From Argonema galeatum A003/A1 (GTDB lineage: Bacteria > Cyanobacteriota > Cyanobacteriia > Cyanobacteriales > Aerosakkonemataceae), in NCBI RefSeq assembly GCF_023333595.1, contig NZ_JAIQZM010000003.1, forward strand, positions 1 through 64,000: a stretch of DNA of 64,000 nt, in the 5' to 3' direction. Each line of letters starts with the position of its first letter. Position 1 is the first letter of the stretch. Under the pieces are notes generated by a model. It had not been told where the DNA came from. It did no database searches and saw only the letters and a list, made by a program, of their open reading frames with translations. Position numbers and translations under genes: made by a program. Positions 45,316 through 54,072 of the stretch are shown here, in pieces.

Positions 45316-46158
45316 ATGTTTGTGTTGAAGTATCCTGTTGAGCAAACCGATCCGCCTCTCTCTCCCAGGGAAACTCTGCCCACGATGTACGATCTACCTA
45401 GCGAAGACCCAGAGGAACCCGGTTTGCCTGACGAATTTCACGATTTGCAACCTCAACTGCTGAGTTTCACTTTCCGTCCGCAGAACTATTTCCCCGATCG
45501 GGTATTTTGCGGTAGTGACATGAACTTATATTACGATGTTCGTCACCAAAACTGGTATAAACGACCCGATTGGTTTGGAGTTGTGGGAGTACCGAGGCTT
45601 TATGACGAGCAAGATTTACGCTTGAGTTATGTAGTTTGGCAAGAAGGAATTAGTCCTTTGGCTGTGGTGGAATTACTGTCCCCCGGTACAGAGAAGGAAG
45701 ATTTGGGAGAGACACCTAGTGAGGTGAATAAATCCCCAACTAAGTGGGAAGTTTATGAGCGGATTTTGCGAGTGCCTTACTATGTTGTATTTAATCGTTA
45801 TACTAACCAGCTACGAGCATTTACTCTCTCATCTGGTCGTTATCAAGAGTTAATTTTGACTGAACCAAGAGTTTGGATGACGACTGTTGAATTGGGTTTG
45901 GGATTGTGGCAAGGAGAGTATCAAGGAATTAATCGGTTGTGGTTGCGCTGGTATGATGTTGAAGGAAACTGGATTCCAACTGATGCTGAAGCCGCACAGC
46001 AACAAGCCGATATCGAGCGACAACGAACTCAAGAAGCCGAACAACGAACCCAAGAAGCCGAACAACGCGCTCAAGAAGCCGAACAACGCGCCCAAGAAGC
46101 TGAGCTACGCGCTGAATATCTAGCTCAGCGGTTGCGAGATTTAGGGATAGAACTGTAG
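45316..46158 (+). CDS. Uma2-family protein with heptad tail
   Basis: A 280-residue Uma2/DUF820 protein, not closely similar to the pair at 14438-16123. It shows VFCGSDMNLYYDVRHQNWYK, PDWFGVVGVP and PLAVVELLSPGTE as the catalytic candidates. The C-terminus has four (Q/R)TQEAEQ-type heptads followed by AEYLAQRLRDLGIEL, a predicted coiled coil. The ATG at 45316 is preferred; a GTG at 45304 is possible. Confidence 0.85.
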   Translation: MFVLKYPVEQTDPPLSPRETLPTMYDLPSEDPEEPGLPDEFHDLQPQLLSFTFRPQNYFPDRVFCGSDMNLYYDVRHQNWYKRPDWFGVVGVPRLYDEQDLRLSYVVWQEGISPLAVVELLSPGTEKEDLGETPSEVNKSPTKWEVYERILRVPYYVVFNRYTNQLRAFTLSSGRYQELILTEPRVWMTTVELGLGLWQGEYQGINRLWLRWYDVEGNWIPTDAEAAQQQADIERQRTQEAEQRTQEAEQRAQEAEQRAQEAELRAEYLAQRLRDLGIEL

Positions 46159-46339
46159 TAGTTAGCAGGAATAGTTCTGAGGATGGTGCGATCGCTTTTA
46201 CCAAGGAGATAGATTTAGTTGAGAAGTGCGATCGCATGAAATTAACCGCTCAAGTTATTTGAGGCAGGACAATCGCCCCAACTGACTCTAATGCTTTAAT
46301 ATATATCAATTAAGTTTCTAAAGTATCTGGGAGGTAAAA

Positions 46340-47218
46340 ATGATCAAAAAAGATGTTGAAATTTTGGAACAAATCGCTCAACTTATAGAAAATCTACCAA
46401 GCGAACACCTGCTACATCAGGCTAATACACAATACCAAATTGATGAATGGCATACCATGAGAAAAGGGAATGGTATTATTGCTGAATGCTGGAGAGCAGA
46501 GTTTATTGTTGGACAGGGCGATCCAATTGCTCAAGCTTTAGACAACAAAGAGATTGACAAACTGAAGTACGATGGTATTTGGCTGCTGGTTAGACACTAC
46601 AAGAGTTTGTGGGAAATAGTTCAACTAGCAGAACCCGATGTCAAAATAGTACATTCTGGTTTGCGAGCTACTTTGTTCTTTGCTGCGTGTTTTTCTGTGC
46701 AGCTACCCGAACAGTTCCTTAAGCTTTTTAGGAAAATACTGGAGAGCGAATATCCTTTTAAGTCCGCTTACGATCTGTTTGCAGAGATTTTAAAAGAAAC
46801 TGAAAATGATAGATTTTCAGTCTGCTTACGACCTTATGAAGAAATTTCAATGGCTAAGGGTAAAAATGGATTTAAGCAAGTAAGGAGATTTGTTGATAAA
46901 GGAATGGCAGATGGGTTTTATCCTCGACTAAATCAGATAGAAACGCAAAAGCTAAAAAACAATTTCGCTTGGGAAAACTTCAATGTTTCATGGATGCCAA
47001 TGACACTCGTGGCAGCTCAATTTGCGGCGCAGATCAAACCTTCACTGAGAGATAAATTAACCGAGTTTAACGAATTAACAGTAAAAATGTGTCGTTTAGG
47101 CGCTATTGCCTGCCGAAAACCGGAATCAAAAACATGGCGAAAACAACGTTCATTCGCCTGGATAAACGGGAAAAAGATTTACGCCTCTAAGATTGGTGGA
47201 GTCTATCGCGCCAGTTAA
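46340..47218 (+). CDS. unrecognised 292-residue protein
   Basis: The ATG is preceded by GGGAGG 7 bases upstream. The protein is helical and soluble: MIKKDVEILEQIAQLIENLP, RKGNGIIAECWRAEFIVGQG, GIWLLVRHYKSLWEIVQLAE and a basic C-terminus (CRKPESKTWRKQRSFAWING). No signal peptide, metal motif or repeat is visible. I do not recognise a family. Codon use resembles its neighbours, so it is probably a real gene. Confidence 0.7.
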   Translation: MIKKDVEILEQIAQLIENLPSEHLLHQANTQYQIDEWHTMRKGNGIIAECWRAEFIVGQGDPIAQALDNKEIDKLKYDGIWLLVRHYKSLWEIVQLAEPDVKIVHSGLRATLFFAACFSVQLPEQFLKLFRKILESEYPFKSAYDLFAEILKETENDRFSVCLRPYEEISMAKGKNGFKQVRRFVDKGMADGFYPRLNQIETQKLKNNFAWENFNVSWMPMTLVAAQFAAQIKPSLRDKLTEFNELTVKMCRLGAIACRKPESKTWRKQRSFAWINGKKIYASKIGGVYRAS

Positions 47219-47314
47219 AAAAACTTTACATCTGTATCGCAATTCGTCCACTGGTGGGAAAGCAAACCTATGTTGGGAATGTAAACCCCAAGCCATACAG
47301 AGGTGGACTTTTCG

Positions 47315-47533
47315 ATGATTCAGATATTAGTGCTGACAAAAGAGGAGATTGACATAGTTATCCGGCTGAATCAAAGTTACCAGAATCAAATTCAAGAGCT
47401 TCAATCTCAAGTAGATAAGCTGAAAGCAGAAAACAATAGTTTGAAAATGATTAATCGCGAACTGCAATGGCGTGTAGATCCCTATTCTTCAAATGGGGAT
47501 GCTGTTTGCGATTCAGATTGGTACATGACTTAG
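47315..47533 (+). CDS. small coiled-coil protein
   Basis: A 72-residue protein (ATG 47315, or GTG 47303). The centre (NQIQELQSQVDKLKAENNSL) forms a clear leucine-heptad coiled coil, and the C-terminus is acidic. AGAGG lies at 47299-47303. No known family. It lies 97 bases after the unrecognised gene and ahead of a terminator, so the two may be co-transcribed. Confidence 0.55.
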   Translation: MIQILVLTKEEIDIVIRLNQSYQNQIQELQSQVDKLKAENNSLKMINRELQWRVDPYSSNGDAVCDSDWYMT

Positions 47534-47548
47534 ACACGACAAGGCCCG

Positions 47549-47616
47549 AAACCCGGTTTCTTCATAGATTTATCGTCGCAAAACCTACGATTTCTCATAG
47601 AAACCGGGTTTCTTTG
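47549..47616. repeat. AAACCCGGTTTC inverted repeat
   Basis: GAAACCCGGTTTCTTCATAG and CATAGAAACCGGGTTTCTTT form arms separated by about 30 bases. It is a spaced version of the motif at 123 and 28520. Confidence 0.7.
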
Positions 47617-47652
47617 GGTAAGTCCTATGGTAGTTGAAAATTCAGTGTTTTC

Positions 47653-47686
47653 CAACCCTGTCTCTAGTAGCCAGGGTTGTTTGTTG
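47653..47686 (+). terminator. probable rho-independent terminator
   Basis: CAACCCTG pairs with CAGGGTTG around an 11-base loop, followed by TTTGTTG. It could end the plus-strand coiled-coil gene, and also faces the convergent gene at 47699. Confidence 0.5.
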
Positions 47687-47698
47687 CATATAAAAAAT

Positions 47699-48223
47699 TT
47701 AACGTCTGCCAGCTTGGATTGCAGAATTTGCTATTTGCACAGTCTCTGCTTCCCGTCCGTTTTTAACTGATACTTGATACACAACTCCTTGATTTTGCCA
47801 TTGAACTGTGGCTGTGCAATATGCACCGCAACCGTTGTGAAAAATGCCTCTGGTTCTCCCAGCTAGTTGAATGTTTTTGAATGTTCTCGTTACTCCTTGT
47901 AATGGCGTTATTAATTGTCCGCCTTTTTCAGCTCCGATCGATCCAATATTGCAAACTGTTACTCCCTGGCAATTGGCGGTGCGATCGAAGTAGACATCGT
48001 ATCCATTTTCTGTCACTTGGGGATTAAAGTAAAGCCGACCGGGAAATGGTACGCCACTGGGAAGAAATATCGGCACTTGGGTTTTGCCTTTGATTTTGGC
48101 GAGGATTTGGCGAGTGGGTACGGTGGTATTAGATCGCTGGGCGATCGCGTTTTGTGGTATTCCTACATTAGCTGCTGTGATGGTAAGGACGATCGCAGAA
48201 GTAGCAATAAATTTTGTTAGCAT
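47699..48223 (-). CDS. secreted cyanobacterial protein, unknown function
   Basis: A 174-residue protein with a signal peptide (MLTKFIATSAIVLTITAANV, cleavage probably near NAIAQ). The mature part contains four Cys (ANCQGVTVC and GCGAYC), suggesting disulfides in the periplasm. Beta-rich sequence such as YDVYFDRTANC is seen. I know of similar cyanobacterial proteins without assigned role. Confidence 0.7.
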   Translation of the reverse strand: MLTKFIATSAIVLTITAANVGIPQNAIAQRSNTTVPTRQILAKIKGKTQVPIFLPSGVPFPGRLYFNPQVTENGYDVYFDRTANCQGVTVCNIGSIGAEKGGQLITPLQGVTRTFKNIQLAGRTRGIFHNGCGAYCTATVQWQNQGVVYQVSVKNGREAETVQIANSAIQAGRR

Positions 48224-48331
48224 TTTTTCAGGATTTAGTGTAATATGTTGGTAGGCTTTCCGGGCGGTAATGAGGAGCGATCGCTTACGGTATGTTAGGC
48301 GGTCGCCACCTCACACCAGAAATGGGAACGA

Positions 48332-48733
48332 TTATCTGTTATTTACGGAATCCAAATATCTCTCCAAGTCTTTTGTTCTTTGCTCCGTGACAGTTGCCAG
48401 ACAGCCACTATAAATCATGGGAGCCATAGTTCCTCCCTCAACTTCACTTCTTTCAAAAACACAACTGGCATCTCGAAATCTAAGCCAAGCCTGCTGTGCT
48501 GTAACTAATTTTTGTTTTCGCGCAGCTGGCAACTTGGGCAGCAGTTGCTGATAAACTTGATTCAGCTTTCTATCTGCATTCTGATAGGATATTCCGGCAC
48601 AAGCGTTCATTTCGCTTTGAGTTTGAGGATCGTTGCAGTTAGGCTGTTGAGCTACCCGCACGTCTGCTAAGGCAGCTATTCCCAAACCGAAGAAAGTTAC
48701 AGTGCTTGCTGTTGCTAGTAAAAATTTACGCAT
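48332..48733 (-). CDS. LprI-like (DUF1311) periplasmic protein
   Basis: A 133-residue protein from ATG 48733. It has a signal peptide (about 1-24), then NCNDPQTQSEMNACAGISYQ, QQLLPKLPAARKQKLVTAQQ, AWLRFRDASCVFE and GCLATVTEQRTKDL, the DUF1311 pattern with four Cys. LprI of mycobacteria inhibits lysozyme; the role here is not known. It is divergent from the oxidase gene. Confidence 0.85.
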   Translation of the reverse strand: MRKFLLATASTVTFFGLGIAALADVRVAQQPNCNDPQTQSEMNACAGISYQNADRKLNQVYQQLLPKLPAARKQKLVTAQQAWLRFRDASCVFERSEVEGGTMAPMIYSGCLATVTEQRTKDLERYLDSVNNR

Positions 48734-48827
48734 AGTCAATGTTTTATTCTATGAAAGTTATAACATAGCAGAACGCGATCGGATTTCACCCGATCGGGTC
48801 AGGATCGCACTCCCTAACCATTAGGAC

Positions 48828-49946
48828 ATGACTGCGCCTATTAAACCGATAAATCTATTTGAGTACGAAACCCTAGCCGCCAAGCATCTATCTCAGATGG
48901 CACTAGACTACTACGCCAGCGGTGCGTGGGACGAAATCACCCTGCGAGACAACCGTGCCGCATTTGAGCGGTACAAACTCTGTCCCCGAATGCTGGTAGA
49001 TGTAAGTCGGCGCGATTTAAGTACGACTATACTGGGTCAATCTCTCCAGATGCCAATTCTAATCGCGCCGATGGCTTTCCAGTGTCTGGCGCATCCAGAA
49101 GGAGAAATTGCCACTGCTAAAGCCGCCGCCAAGTTGGGAACGGTGATGGTACTTAGTACCCTGGCGACAAAGAGTTTAGAGGAAGTGGCGTTAGCCTCGA
49201 AACAAACGGAACAAGAAGCTTCTTCAATCGAAAATCGATTCTGGTTTCAATTATATGTACATCGGGACAGAGGTCTGACGAAGGCACTGGTAGAACGCGC
49301 CGATGAAGCTGGTTATCGGGCGCTTTGTCTGACGGTCGATGCTCCCGTTTTGGGGCGGCGGGAGAGAGATCGGCGCAATCAATTTGCTCTGCCAGCAGGT
49401 ATGGAACTTGCTAATTTGGTCACTTTAACAGATTTGGAGATTCCCTACAATCCGGGCGAATCGGGTTTGTTTACCTATTTTTTAGAGCAGCTGAATCCTG
49501 CGTTAACGTGGAAAGATTTGGACTGGTTGCAATCTATTTCGCATCTACCTTTAGTAGTAAAAGGAATTTTGCGGGGAGATGATGCGGTGAGGGCGGTGGA
49601 ACATGGAGCTAGAGCAGTAATAGTTTCCAATCATGGGGGGAGACAATTGGATGGAGCTAGAGCATCTATCGATGCCCTCAGTGAAGTGGTTGCCTCTGTA
49701 GGGGACAAAGCAGAAATTCTCGTTGATGGCGGCATTCGTCGCGGCACAGATATCCTCAAAGCCTTGGCTTTAGGAGCAAAAGCAGTATTGTTGGGACGCC
49801 CCGTATTGTGGGGATTAGCTGTTGGCGGAGAAGCTGGTGTTGGGCACGTACTCGAACTGTTGCAAGATGAATTGGATATAGCAATGGCCTTGAGCGGCTG
49901 TGCTAAATTACAGGACGTTGACCCCAGTTTGGTAGTGCGGTTGTAG
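48828..49946 (+). CDS. FMN-dependent alpha-hydroxyacid oxidase/dehydrogenase
   Basis: A 372-residue TIM-barrel flavoenzyme. It has YYASGAWDEITLRDN, PILIAPMAFQCLAHPEGE, the substrate/flavin segment WFQLYVHRDR and the catalytic SNHGGRQLDG His. It oxidises glycolate or L-lactate. In cyanobacteria, family members range from lactate oxidase in nitrogen fixers to glycolate oxidase, and sequence alone does not decide. No electron-transfer partner is adjacent. Confidence 0.9.
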   Translation: MTAPIKPINLFEYETLAAKHLSQMALDYYASGAWDEITLRDNRAAFERYKLCPRMLVDVSRRDLSTTILGQSLQMPILIAPMAFQCLAHPEGEIATAKAAAKLGTVMVLSTLATKSLEEVALASKQTEQEASSIENRFWFQLYVHRDRGLTKALVERADEAGYRALCLTVDAPVLGRRERDRRNQFALPAGMELANLVTLTDLEIPYNPGESGLFTYFLEQLNPALTWKDLDWLQSISHLPLVVKGILRGDDAVRAVEHGARAVIVSNHGGRQLDGARASIDALSEVVASVGDKAEILVDGGIRRGTDILKALALGAKAVLLGRPVLWGLAVGGEAGVGHVLELLQDELDIAMALSGCAKLQDVDPSLVVRL

Positions 49947-50163
49947 AGAGGCGTAGCGCCAATACGTACACCACCCACTCGCGTCCCACTTCACCCTAAA
50001 TAAGGAATTTGGAGCGAGAGAAGCTTTTGGTTTTAACTTTTGTGCTAAACTCTCATAAGACTATTGAATTCGGTGTAGTGTTTGTGGTTGGTATTGATAA
50101 TGATATTGACAGGCTTCTCTCCGAATTTCAATTGTTACTTCTATCTGATTTCGGAGATTTTCC

Positions 50164-50469
50164 ATGTCAATTTATGTAGGTAACCTATCCTACCAAGTTT
50201 CGCAAGAAGAACTGACCAAAGTTTTTGCCGACTACGGAACGGTCAAGCGGGTTCAAATACCCGTTGACCGCGAAACTGGTCGCTCTCGCGGTTTTGGTTT
50301 TGTGGAAATGGGATCGGATGCTGAAGAAGCAGCTGCTATTGAGGGTCTTGACGGTGCTGAGTGGATGGGTCGGGATCTAAAAGTTAATAAGGCTAAGCCT
50401 CGCGAAGACACAAAACCTGCTGGCGGTGGCTGGGGCGGTAACAGTCGGGGTTCTAGAGAACGCTACTAA
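50164..50469 (+). CDS. RRM-domain RNA-binding protein
   Basis: A 101-residue single-RRM protein. RNP2 is IYVGNL (residues 3-8) and RNP1 is RGFGFVEM (42-49), followed by a Gly-rich tail (AGGGWGGNSRGSRERY). Such Rbp proteins are cold-induced RNA binders in cyanobacteria, and several have long leaders. The region 49947-50163 is AT-rich and may be such a leader. A strong hairpin and terminator follow. Confidence 0.93.
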   Translation: MSIYVGNLSYQVSQEELTKVFADYGTVKRVQIPVDRETGRSRGFGFVEMGSDAEEAAAIEGLDGAEWMGRDLKVNKAKPREDTKPAGGGWGGNSRGSRERY

Positions 50470-50498
50470 TTAACTTAAGTTGCTAGTAATAGGTAATG

Positions 50499-50540
50499 GG
50501 TACGTTGTTGCGCTAAAGCGCTTTAGCGCAATAACGTACC
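50499..50540. other. 42-base inverted repeat after the RRM gene
   Basis: GGTACGTTGTTGCGCTAAAG and its complement meet at GC|GC with one mismatch. It is not followed by a T-run, so it may protect the mRNA 3' end or be a repeat element. Confidence 0.6.
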
Positions 50541-50574
50541 TAGTAACTACTAAGTTCCTTAATCATATAACTAC

Positions 50575-50645
50575 AGGACTTACGCAAAAACCTTGATTTT
50601 GCCCCCCCGATCCCCCAAATCTGGGGGGAGAAAAGCGTAAGTCCT
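50575..50645. repeat. short MITE with AGGACTTACGC ends
   Basis: AGGACTTACGC and GCGTAAGTCCT are perfect terminal inverted repeats. The inside holds CCCCCAAATCTGGGGGG. It is the shorter relative of 36653-36752. Confidence 0.8.
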
Positions 50646-50673
50646 AAACTAGCAACTTGCGTTAATTATACTC

Positions 50674-50700
50674 AGCACGGTCTGTGACCGTGCTTTTTTT
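50674..50700 (+). terminator. rho-independent terminator
   Basis: AGCACGGTC TGT GACCGTGCT is followed by seven T's, a textbook terminator for the RRM gene transcript despite its 200-base distance. Confidence 0.85.
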
Positions 50701-50704
50701 ATCC

Positions 50705-50780
50705 CTGTAGGGGCTTTCGCATTCCGTCAAAGATCTTTGGGTTCAACCAACAAATTATTCACGGAATGCTTCGCCCATTT
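50705..50780. repeat. degenerate GTAGGGGC palindromic element
   Basis: GTAGGGGCTTTCGCATTCCG and CGGAATGCTTCGCCCAT form imperfect arms of the same family as 787-917. The remaining gap to 51139 is AT-rich with no gene. Confidence 0.55.
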
Positions 50781-51139
50781 ATGCCCGTGCGAAGTATATT
50801 TAGATTTCAGATTGCACATTTCAGGCTAAAAATCTGACTCTTTCGGAATTGTTATGCTTTTGTTAAAAAAAATAACATTTTTATTCTCCTGCTCCTCTGC
50901 ACAAGCGCTCCCCTGCACAAGCGCTCAAATAGCATAGTAAATACGGAAGAGCGGTTATTATACCATATAATGACAAAATTAGACACCTTATAGCCTCAAT
51001 TCATCCTAGACGTTGATGAGCATCCTAATTTAGGAATTTTTTTTGTGAACAAGTGTAAAGAAATATGAGTTTTCCATTATCCTTTGATTAAGAAAGACAT
51101 ATTTTATTGTCCACACTTGAGATACTGGTAAAAAAGCCA

Positions 51140-51949
51140 ATGCAGCAGCATATTTTTGTAAAACGACTTTTGGCATCCATTGCAGCCTTTTTCCTGGCGG
51201 CGACTCTTTGGGCTCAAGCGCCCGCAGCCCTAGCATACGACAACCCAGAGTTACTGCCTGAGATCCAGACCCCAATCATCGACCTAGCCAAATCCCTGAC
51301 CGATATTCAGAAAGAAGCGCTTGCTGAAGATTTAGAGAAATTCGAGGCGCAAACAGGCTGGAAGCTGAGAGTTTTGACCCAATACGATCGCACACCCGGT
51401 CGAGCCGTCAAAAACTATTGGGGACTAGATGACAAAAGCGTCCTACTCATTGCCGATTCGCGGGGCGGCAACATCCTAAACTTCAGTGTCGGGGACGATC
51501 TGTATCAGTTTTTACCTCGTACCTTCTGGATTGAGTTGCAAACTCGGTTCGGCAATATGTTCTTTGTGCGCGAAGAAGGCGAAGACCAATCAATTATTCA
51601 ATCTTTAGAATCCATCAAAACCTGTTTGTTAAGGGGCGGTTGCAATGTAGTGCCGGGACTGCCGCAAGAACAGTGGATTCTTACCTTAGTTAGCTCGATT
51701 GTCGGTGGAGTAATTGCTGGATTCGCCGCTCAACCACGCAAACCAGGACAAATAGTGGCTTGGCAATGGGCTTTAATTTTCTCGCCCTTATGGGGAATAC
51801 TGTTTATTTCCTTCGGCATTGGCCCAGTTGTCACCCGAACTTCCGAGTGGTTGCCTTTATTTCGGAATGTGGCAGGCTTTATGATTGGTGCCTTGGTTGC
51901 CTACCTCTCGCCAATGTTAGCCTCTAGTTCTGAAGGTTCCAGTCGCTAA
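51140..51949 (+). CDS. TPM-domain (TLP18.3/Psb32-like) membrane protein
   Basis: A 269-residue protein from ATG 51140. It has a signal peptide (about 1-33, ending PAALAYDNPELLP), a TPM domain (IIDLAKSLTDIQKEALAEDL, GWKLRVLTQYDRTPG, KSVLLIADSRGGNILNFSVG) and two or three C-terminal membrane helices. Related lumenal proteins assist photosystem II repair. The domain probably faces the lumen or periplasm. A TTG start at 51107 is less likely. A terminator follows. Confidence 0.85.
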   Translation: MQQHIFVKRLLASIAAFFLAATLWAQAPAALAYDNPELLPEIQTPIIDLAKSLTDIQKEALAEDLEKFEAQTGWKLRVLTQYDRTPGRAVKNYWGLDDKSVLLIADSRGGNILNFSVGDDLYQFLPRTFWIELQTRFGNMFFVREEGEDQSIIQSLESIKTCLLRGGCNVVPGLPQEQWILTLVSSIVGGVIAGFAAQPRKPGQIVAWQWALIFSPLWGILFISFGIGPVVTRTSEWLPLFRNVAGFMIGALVAYLSPMLASSSEGSSR

Positions 51950-51994
51950 CTACCAAATATCGCCGGTGAAAGCTTGTTAGTTCGAGTATCGCTC

Positions 51995-52016
51995 ATGGCA
52001 AAAATGCCATTTTTTT
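51995..52016 (+). terminator. rho-independent terminator
   Basis: ATGGCA AAAA TGCCAT followed by a run of T's. It ends the TPM gene transcript before cobH. Confidence 0.8.
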
Positions 52017-52126
52017 CTGCTAGAGAGTGATAATCCTTCGATGAAGGGTATCGTATGGGTAGGAATGGATAGGGTGGTCAGGACTGGCCATGTCGATGCC
52101 CGAACAATAGCTGCCGGAGAAAAGTC

Positions 52127-52756
52127 ATGGAATGGCACGTCACAGATGCCCAAAGTTTGGCAATAATCGATCGCGAAATCGGCGATCATGTTTTTTCACC
52201 AGCGGAATACGAGATTGTCCGTCGAGTAATTTACGCAACAGCCGATTTTGAATACAAATCCTTAATTCGTTTTTCAGAACGAGCCTTGCAAGCAGGAGCC
52301 GCAGCGTTAGCGGCTCGCACCACCATTGTCGTCGATGTGCCAATGGTGCAAGTTGGCATCACACCGAGTATCCAAACCACCTTTGCCAACCCCGTGTACT
52401 GTAGCATGGACGCCCTGACACGACCCCAAAGGGAAAAAACTCGTGCTGCGTGGGGAATTGAAACTTTAGCCAGACGCTACCCAGAGGGGATCTTTGTGGT
52501 GGGCCATGCCCAGACGGCTCTCACTGTACTGGTAGAATTAATTGAGGCAGAAGAAATTAGACCCGCTCTCGTGATTGGCACCCCTGCTGGTTTTGTCGAT
52601 GCGGATGTTGCCAAAGAGCGACTGCAAGAGTCGCTGATTCCCCACATTCGCACAGAAGGTCGCAAGGGTAGTGCAGTGGTAGCGGCTGCAATTGTCAACG
52701 GACTGGTGGATTTGGCGTGGCAAGCTTACGGGCAAGAGGGGGCGGTAGGGGTTTAG
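52127..52756 (+). CDS. cobH: precorrin-8X methylmutase-family protein
   Basis: A 209-residue CobH/CbiC protein that would move the C-11 methyl to C-12 to give hydrogenobyrinate or cobyrinate in cobalamin synthesis. It has FSPAEYEIVRRVIYATADFE, TTIVVDVPMVQVGI, FVVGHAQTALTVLVELIEAE and PALVIGTPAGFV. At residue 36 a Tyr stands where the catalytic His43 of Pseudomonas denitrificans CobH aligns (RMVHAC against RVIYAT), and GNAPTAL is GHAQTAL. Cyanobacterial members may share this. It is a single gene here. Confidence 0.9.
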   Translation: MEWHVTDAQSLAIIDREIGDHVFSPAEYEIVRRVIYATADFEYKSLIRFSERALQAGAAALAARTTIVVDVPMVQVGITPSIQTTFANPVYCSMDALTRPQREKTRAAWGIETLARRYPEGIFVVGHAQTALTVLVELIEAEEIRPALVIGTPAGFVDADVAKERLQESLIPHIRTEGRKGSAVVAAAIVNGLVDLAWQAYGQEGAVGV

Positions 52757-52885
52757 AAAAGGTTAGAATCGAGAAAGAATTATCTAAAAATAAGCCTTAG
52801 TAAAAATCGGGGGTCTGGGTGAGCCAGTTATCCAGAGAGGAGATTTTTCGAGAGATTGATCAAATCGTCCAAAATTTCGGCATTT

Positions 52886-53266
52886 ATGACTGAAATTTAT
52901 GAAGCTTTGTCAAAAATTAAAAGCAGACCGGGAATGTATATTGGTAAGCCTTACATTAGTATTTTGCGGCATTTTTTAGTCGGCTATCAATTTGCTCGTA
53001 GCGAATTAGGAATTGAATTAACTGAAGAAGAAGCGGATTTTTACGAACATTTCCATGATTGGATACAGCGACGGTTTAACGTGCGGACTAATAATTCTTG
53101 GGCTAATATTATTTTGCTATTTACTCGCGATGAAAAGGATGCTTTCGAGCAATTTTTTAAGTTGTTAGATGAGTTTAAGCAGCGAGATAAGAGTTTGGAT
53201 GGGAATGGGGATAAAGCGGGGAAAAGTTATATGGTGGTTAATGGTAAAAGATCAAAAGGGGCATGA
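52886..53266 (+). CDS. small conserved protein with RPGMYIG motif
   Basis: A 126-residue protein from ATG 52886 (MTEIYEALSKIKSRPGMYIG). RPGMYIG resembles the gyrase ATP-lid motif only superficially. The rest is helical (FLVGYQFARSELGIELTEEE, DFYEHFHDWIQRRFNVRT) with a polar tail. Proteins of this type are often found beside polymorphic toxins or addiction genes, so an immunity-like role is a guess. It overlaps a reading frame but not the preferred start of the PIN toxin. Confidence 0.65.
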   Translation: MTEIYEALSKIKSRPGMYIGKPYISILRHFLVGYQFARSELGIELTEEEADFYEHFHDWIQRRFNVRTNNSWANIILLFTRDEKDAFEQFFKLLDEFKQRDKSLDGNGDKAGKSYMVVNGKRSKGA

Positions 53267-53300
53267 TGCAAGAACTCCTCACCAGCAGGACAAGACTGAT

Positions 53301-53777
53301 ATGAGTCAGAACTACAGAATTTATCTTGATGCCTGCTGCCTTAATCGTCCTTTCGACGATCACACCCAGCCTCGTATTGCATTAGAAACCCAAGCAATTC
53401 TTACCATCTTAAGACAATGCCAGTCAGGACAATGGAAACTCATCACCAGCACGGCGTTAGATGTAGAACTAGACCAAACCCCTGATTTAGAGCGGCTTAA
53501 GAACGTGAAAGCAATTCTGATGAGCGCTAAAATCAAAGTTATCAGTAGCCAATTTATCGAGGAGCGATCGGTAGAACTTCAAAAACTCGGATTTTCTGGC
53601 TACGATGCAACTCATATCGCTAGTGCTGAACGAAGCCGCGCCGATATATTTTTATCTACCGATGACAGGCTACTTAGAAAAGCTCAAAGAAATATGCAAG
53701 CCATCAATGTAGCCGTTGACAATCCAGTGCAATGGCTGATGAAATCCACACAAGTTGAGGACGATGATAATGACTAA
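53301..53777 (+). CDS. PIN-domain toxin
   Basis: A 158-residue protein from ATG 53301 (MSQNYRIYLDACCLNRPFDD). D10 is the first acidic residue of the PIN site; LDVELDQTPDL, SGYDATHIASAERSRADIF and STDDRLLRKA supply the others. The YLDxCCLNRPFDD form is a known cyanobacterial PIN subfamily. The gene overlaps the small gene after it by 8 bases. An upstream frame to 53169 is not needed. Confidence 0.82.
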   Translation: MSQNYRIYLDACCLNRPFDDHTQPRIALETQAILTILRQCQSGQWKLITSTALDVELDQTPDLERLKNVKAILMSAKIKVISSQFIEERSVELQKLGFSGYDATHIASAERSRADIFLSTDDRLLRKAQRNMQAINVAVDNPVQWLMKSTQVEDDDND

Positions 53778-53997
53778 AACCCAACAGGAAATTGTTCGAC
53801 AAGGGTATCAAGCATTAGTCGATGCTTTAGGTGTTGTTGATACAATTCTGTTTATTCAGCACTTCAGCCCTGGTCAAGGAAACTATACCCAGGAACGCCA
53901 TCAAAGGCTAGAGCTAACTTCCTTACAAGATATTCTGACATTAATGAGGCAGCGTCGAGAAGACGATCCAGATCGGTACGATGAAATTATTGAATAG
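53770..53997 (+). CDS. probable antitoxin downstream of the PIN toxin
   Basis: A 75-residue protein starting MTKTQQEIVRQGYQALVDAL, helical with an acidic end (RREDDPDRYDEIIE). It overlaps the toxin gene and so is presumably its partner. The toxin-first order is the reverse of most vapBC operons. No DNA-binding motif is recognisable. Confidence 0.7.
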   Translation: MTKTQQEIVRQGYQALVDALGVVDTILFIQHFSPGQGNYTQERHQRLELTSLQDILTLMRQRREDDPDRYDEIIE

Positions 53998-54072
53998 CGA
54001 TCGAGTTTCTGCTAAAATTAATTGAAACATTTATAATGATAAAATAATATACCTCACTGCCGGGAATTGACT

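Noticed and set aside
48774..48826. tRNA-like string (CTAACCATTAGGAC next to CACCCGATCGGGT) read on the minus strand
   Set aside because: It resembles a D arm only. No acceptor stem, anticodon arm or T arm can be folded around it, so it is not called as a tRNA.
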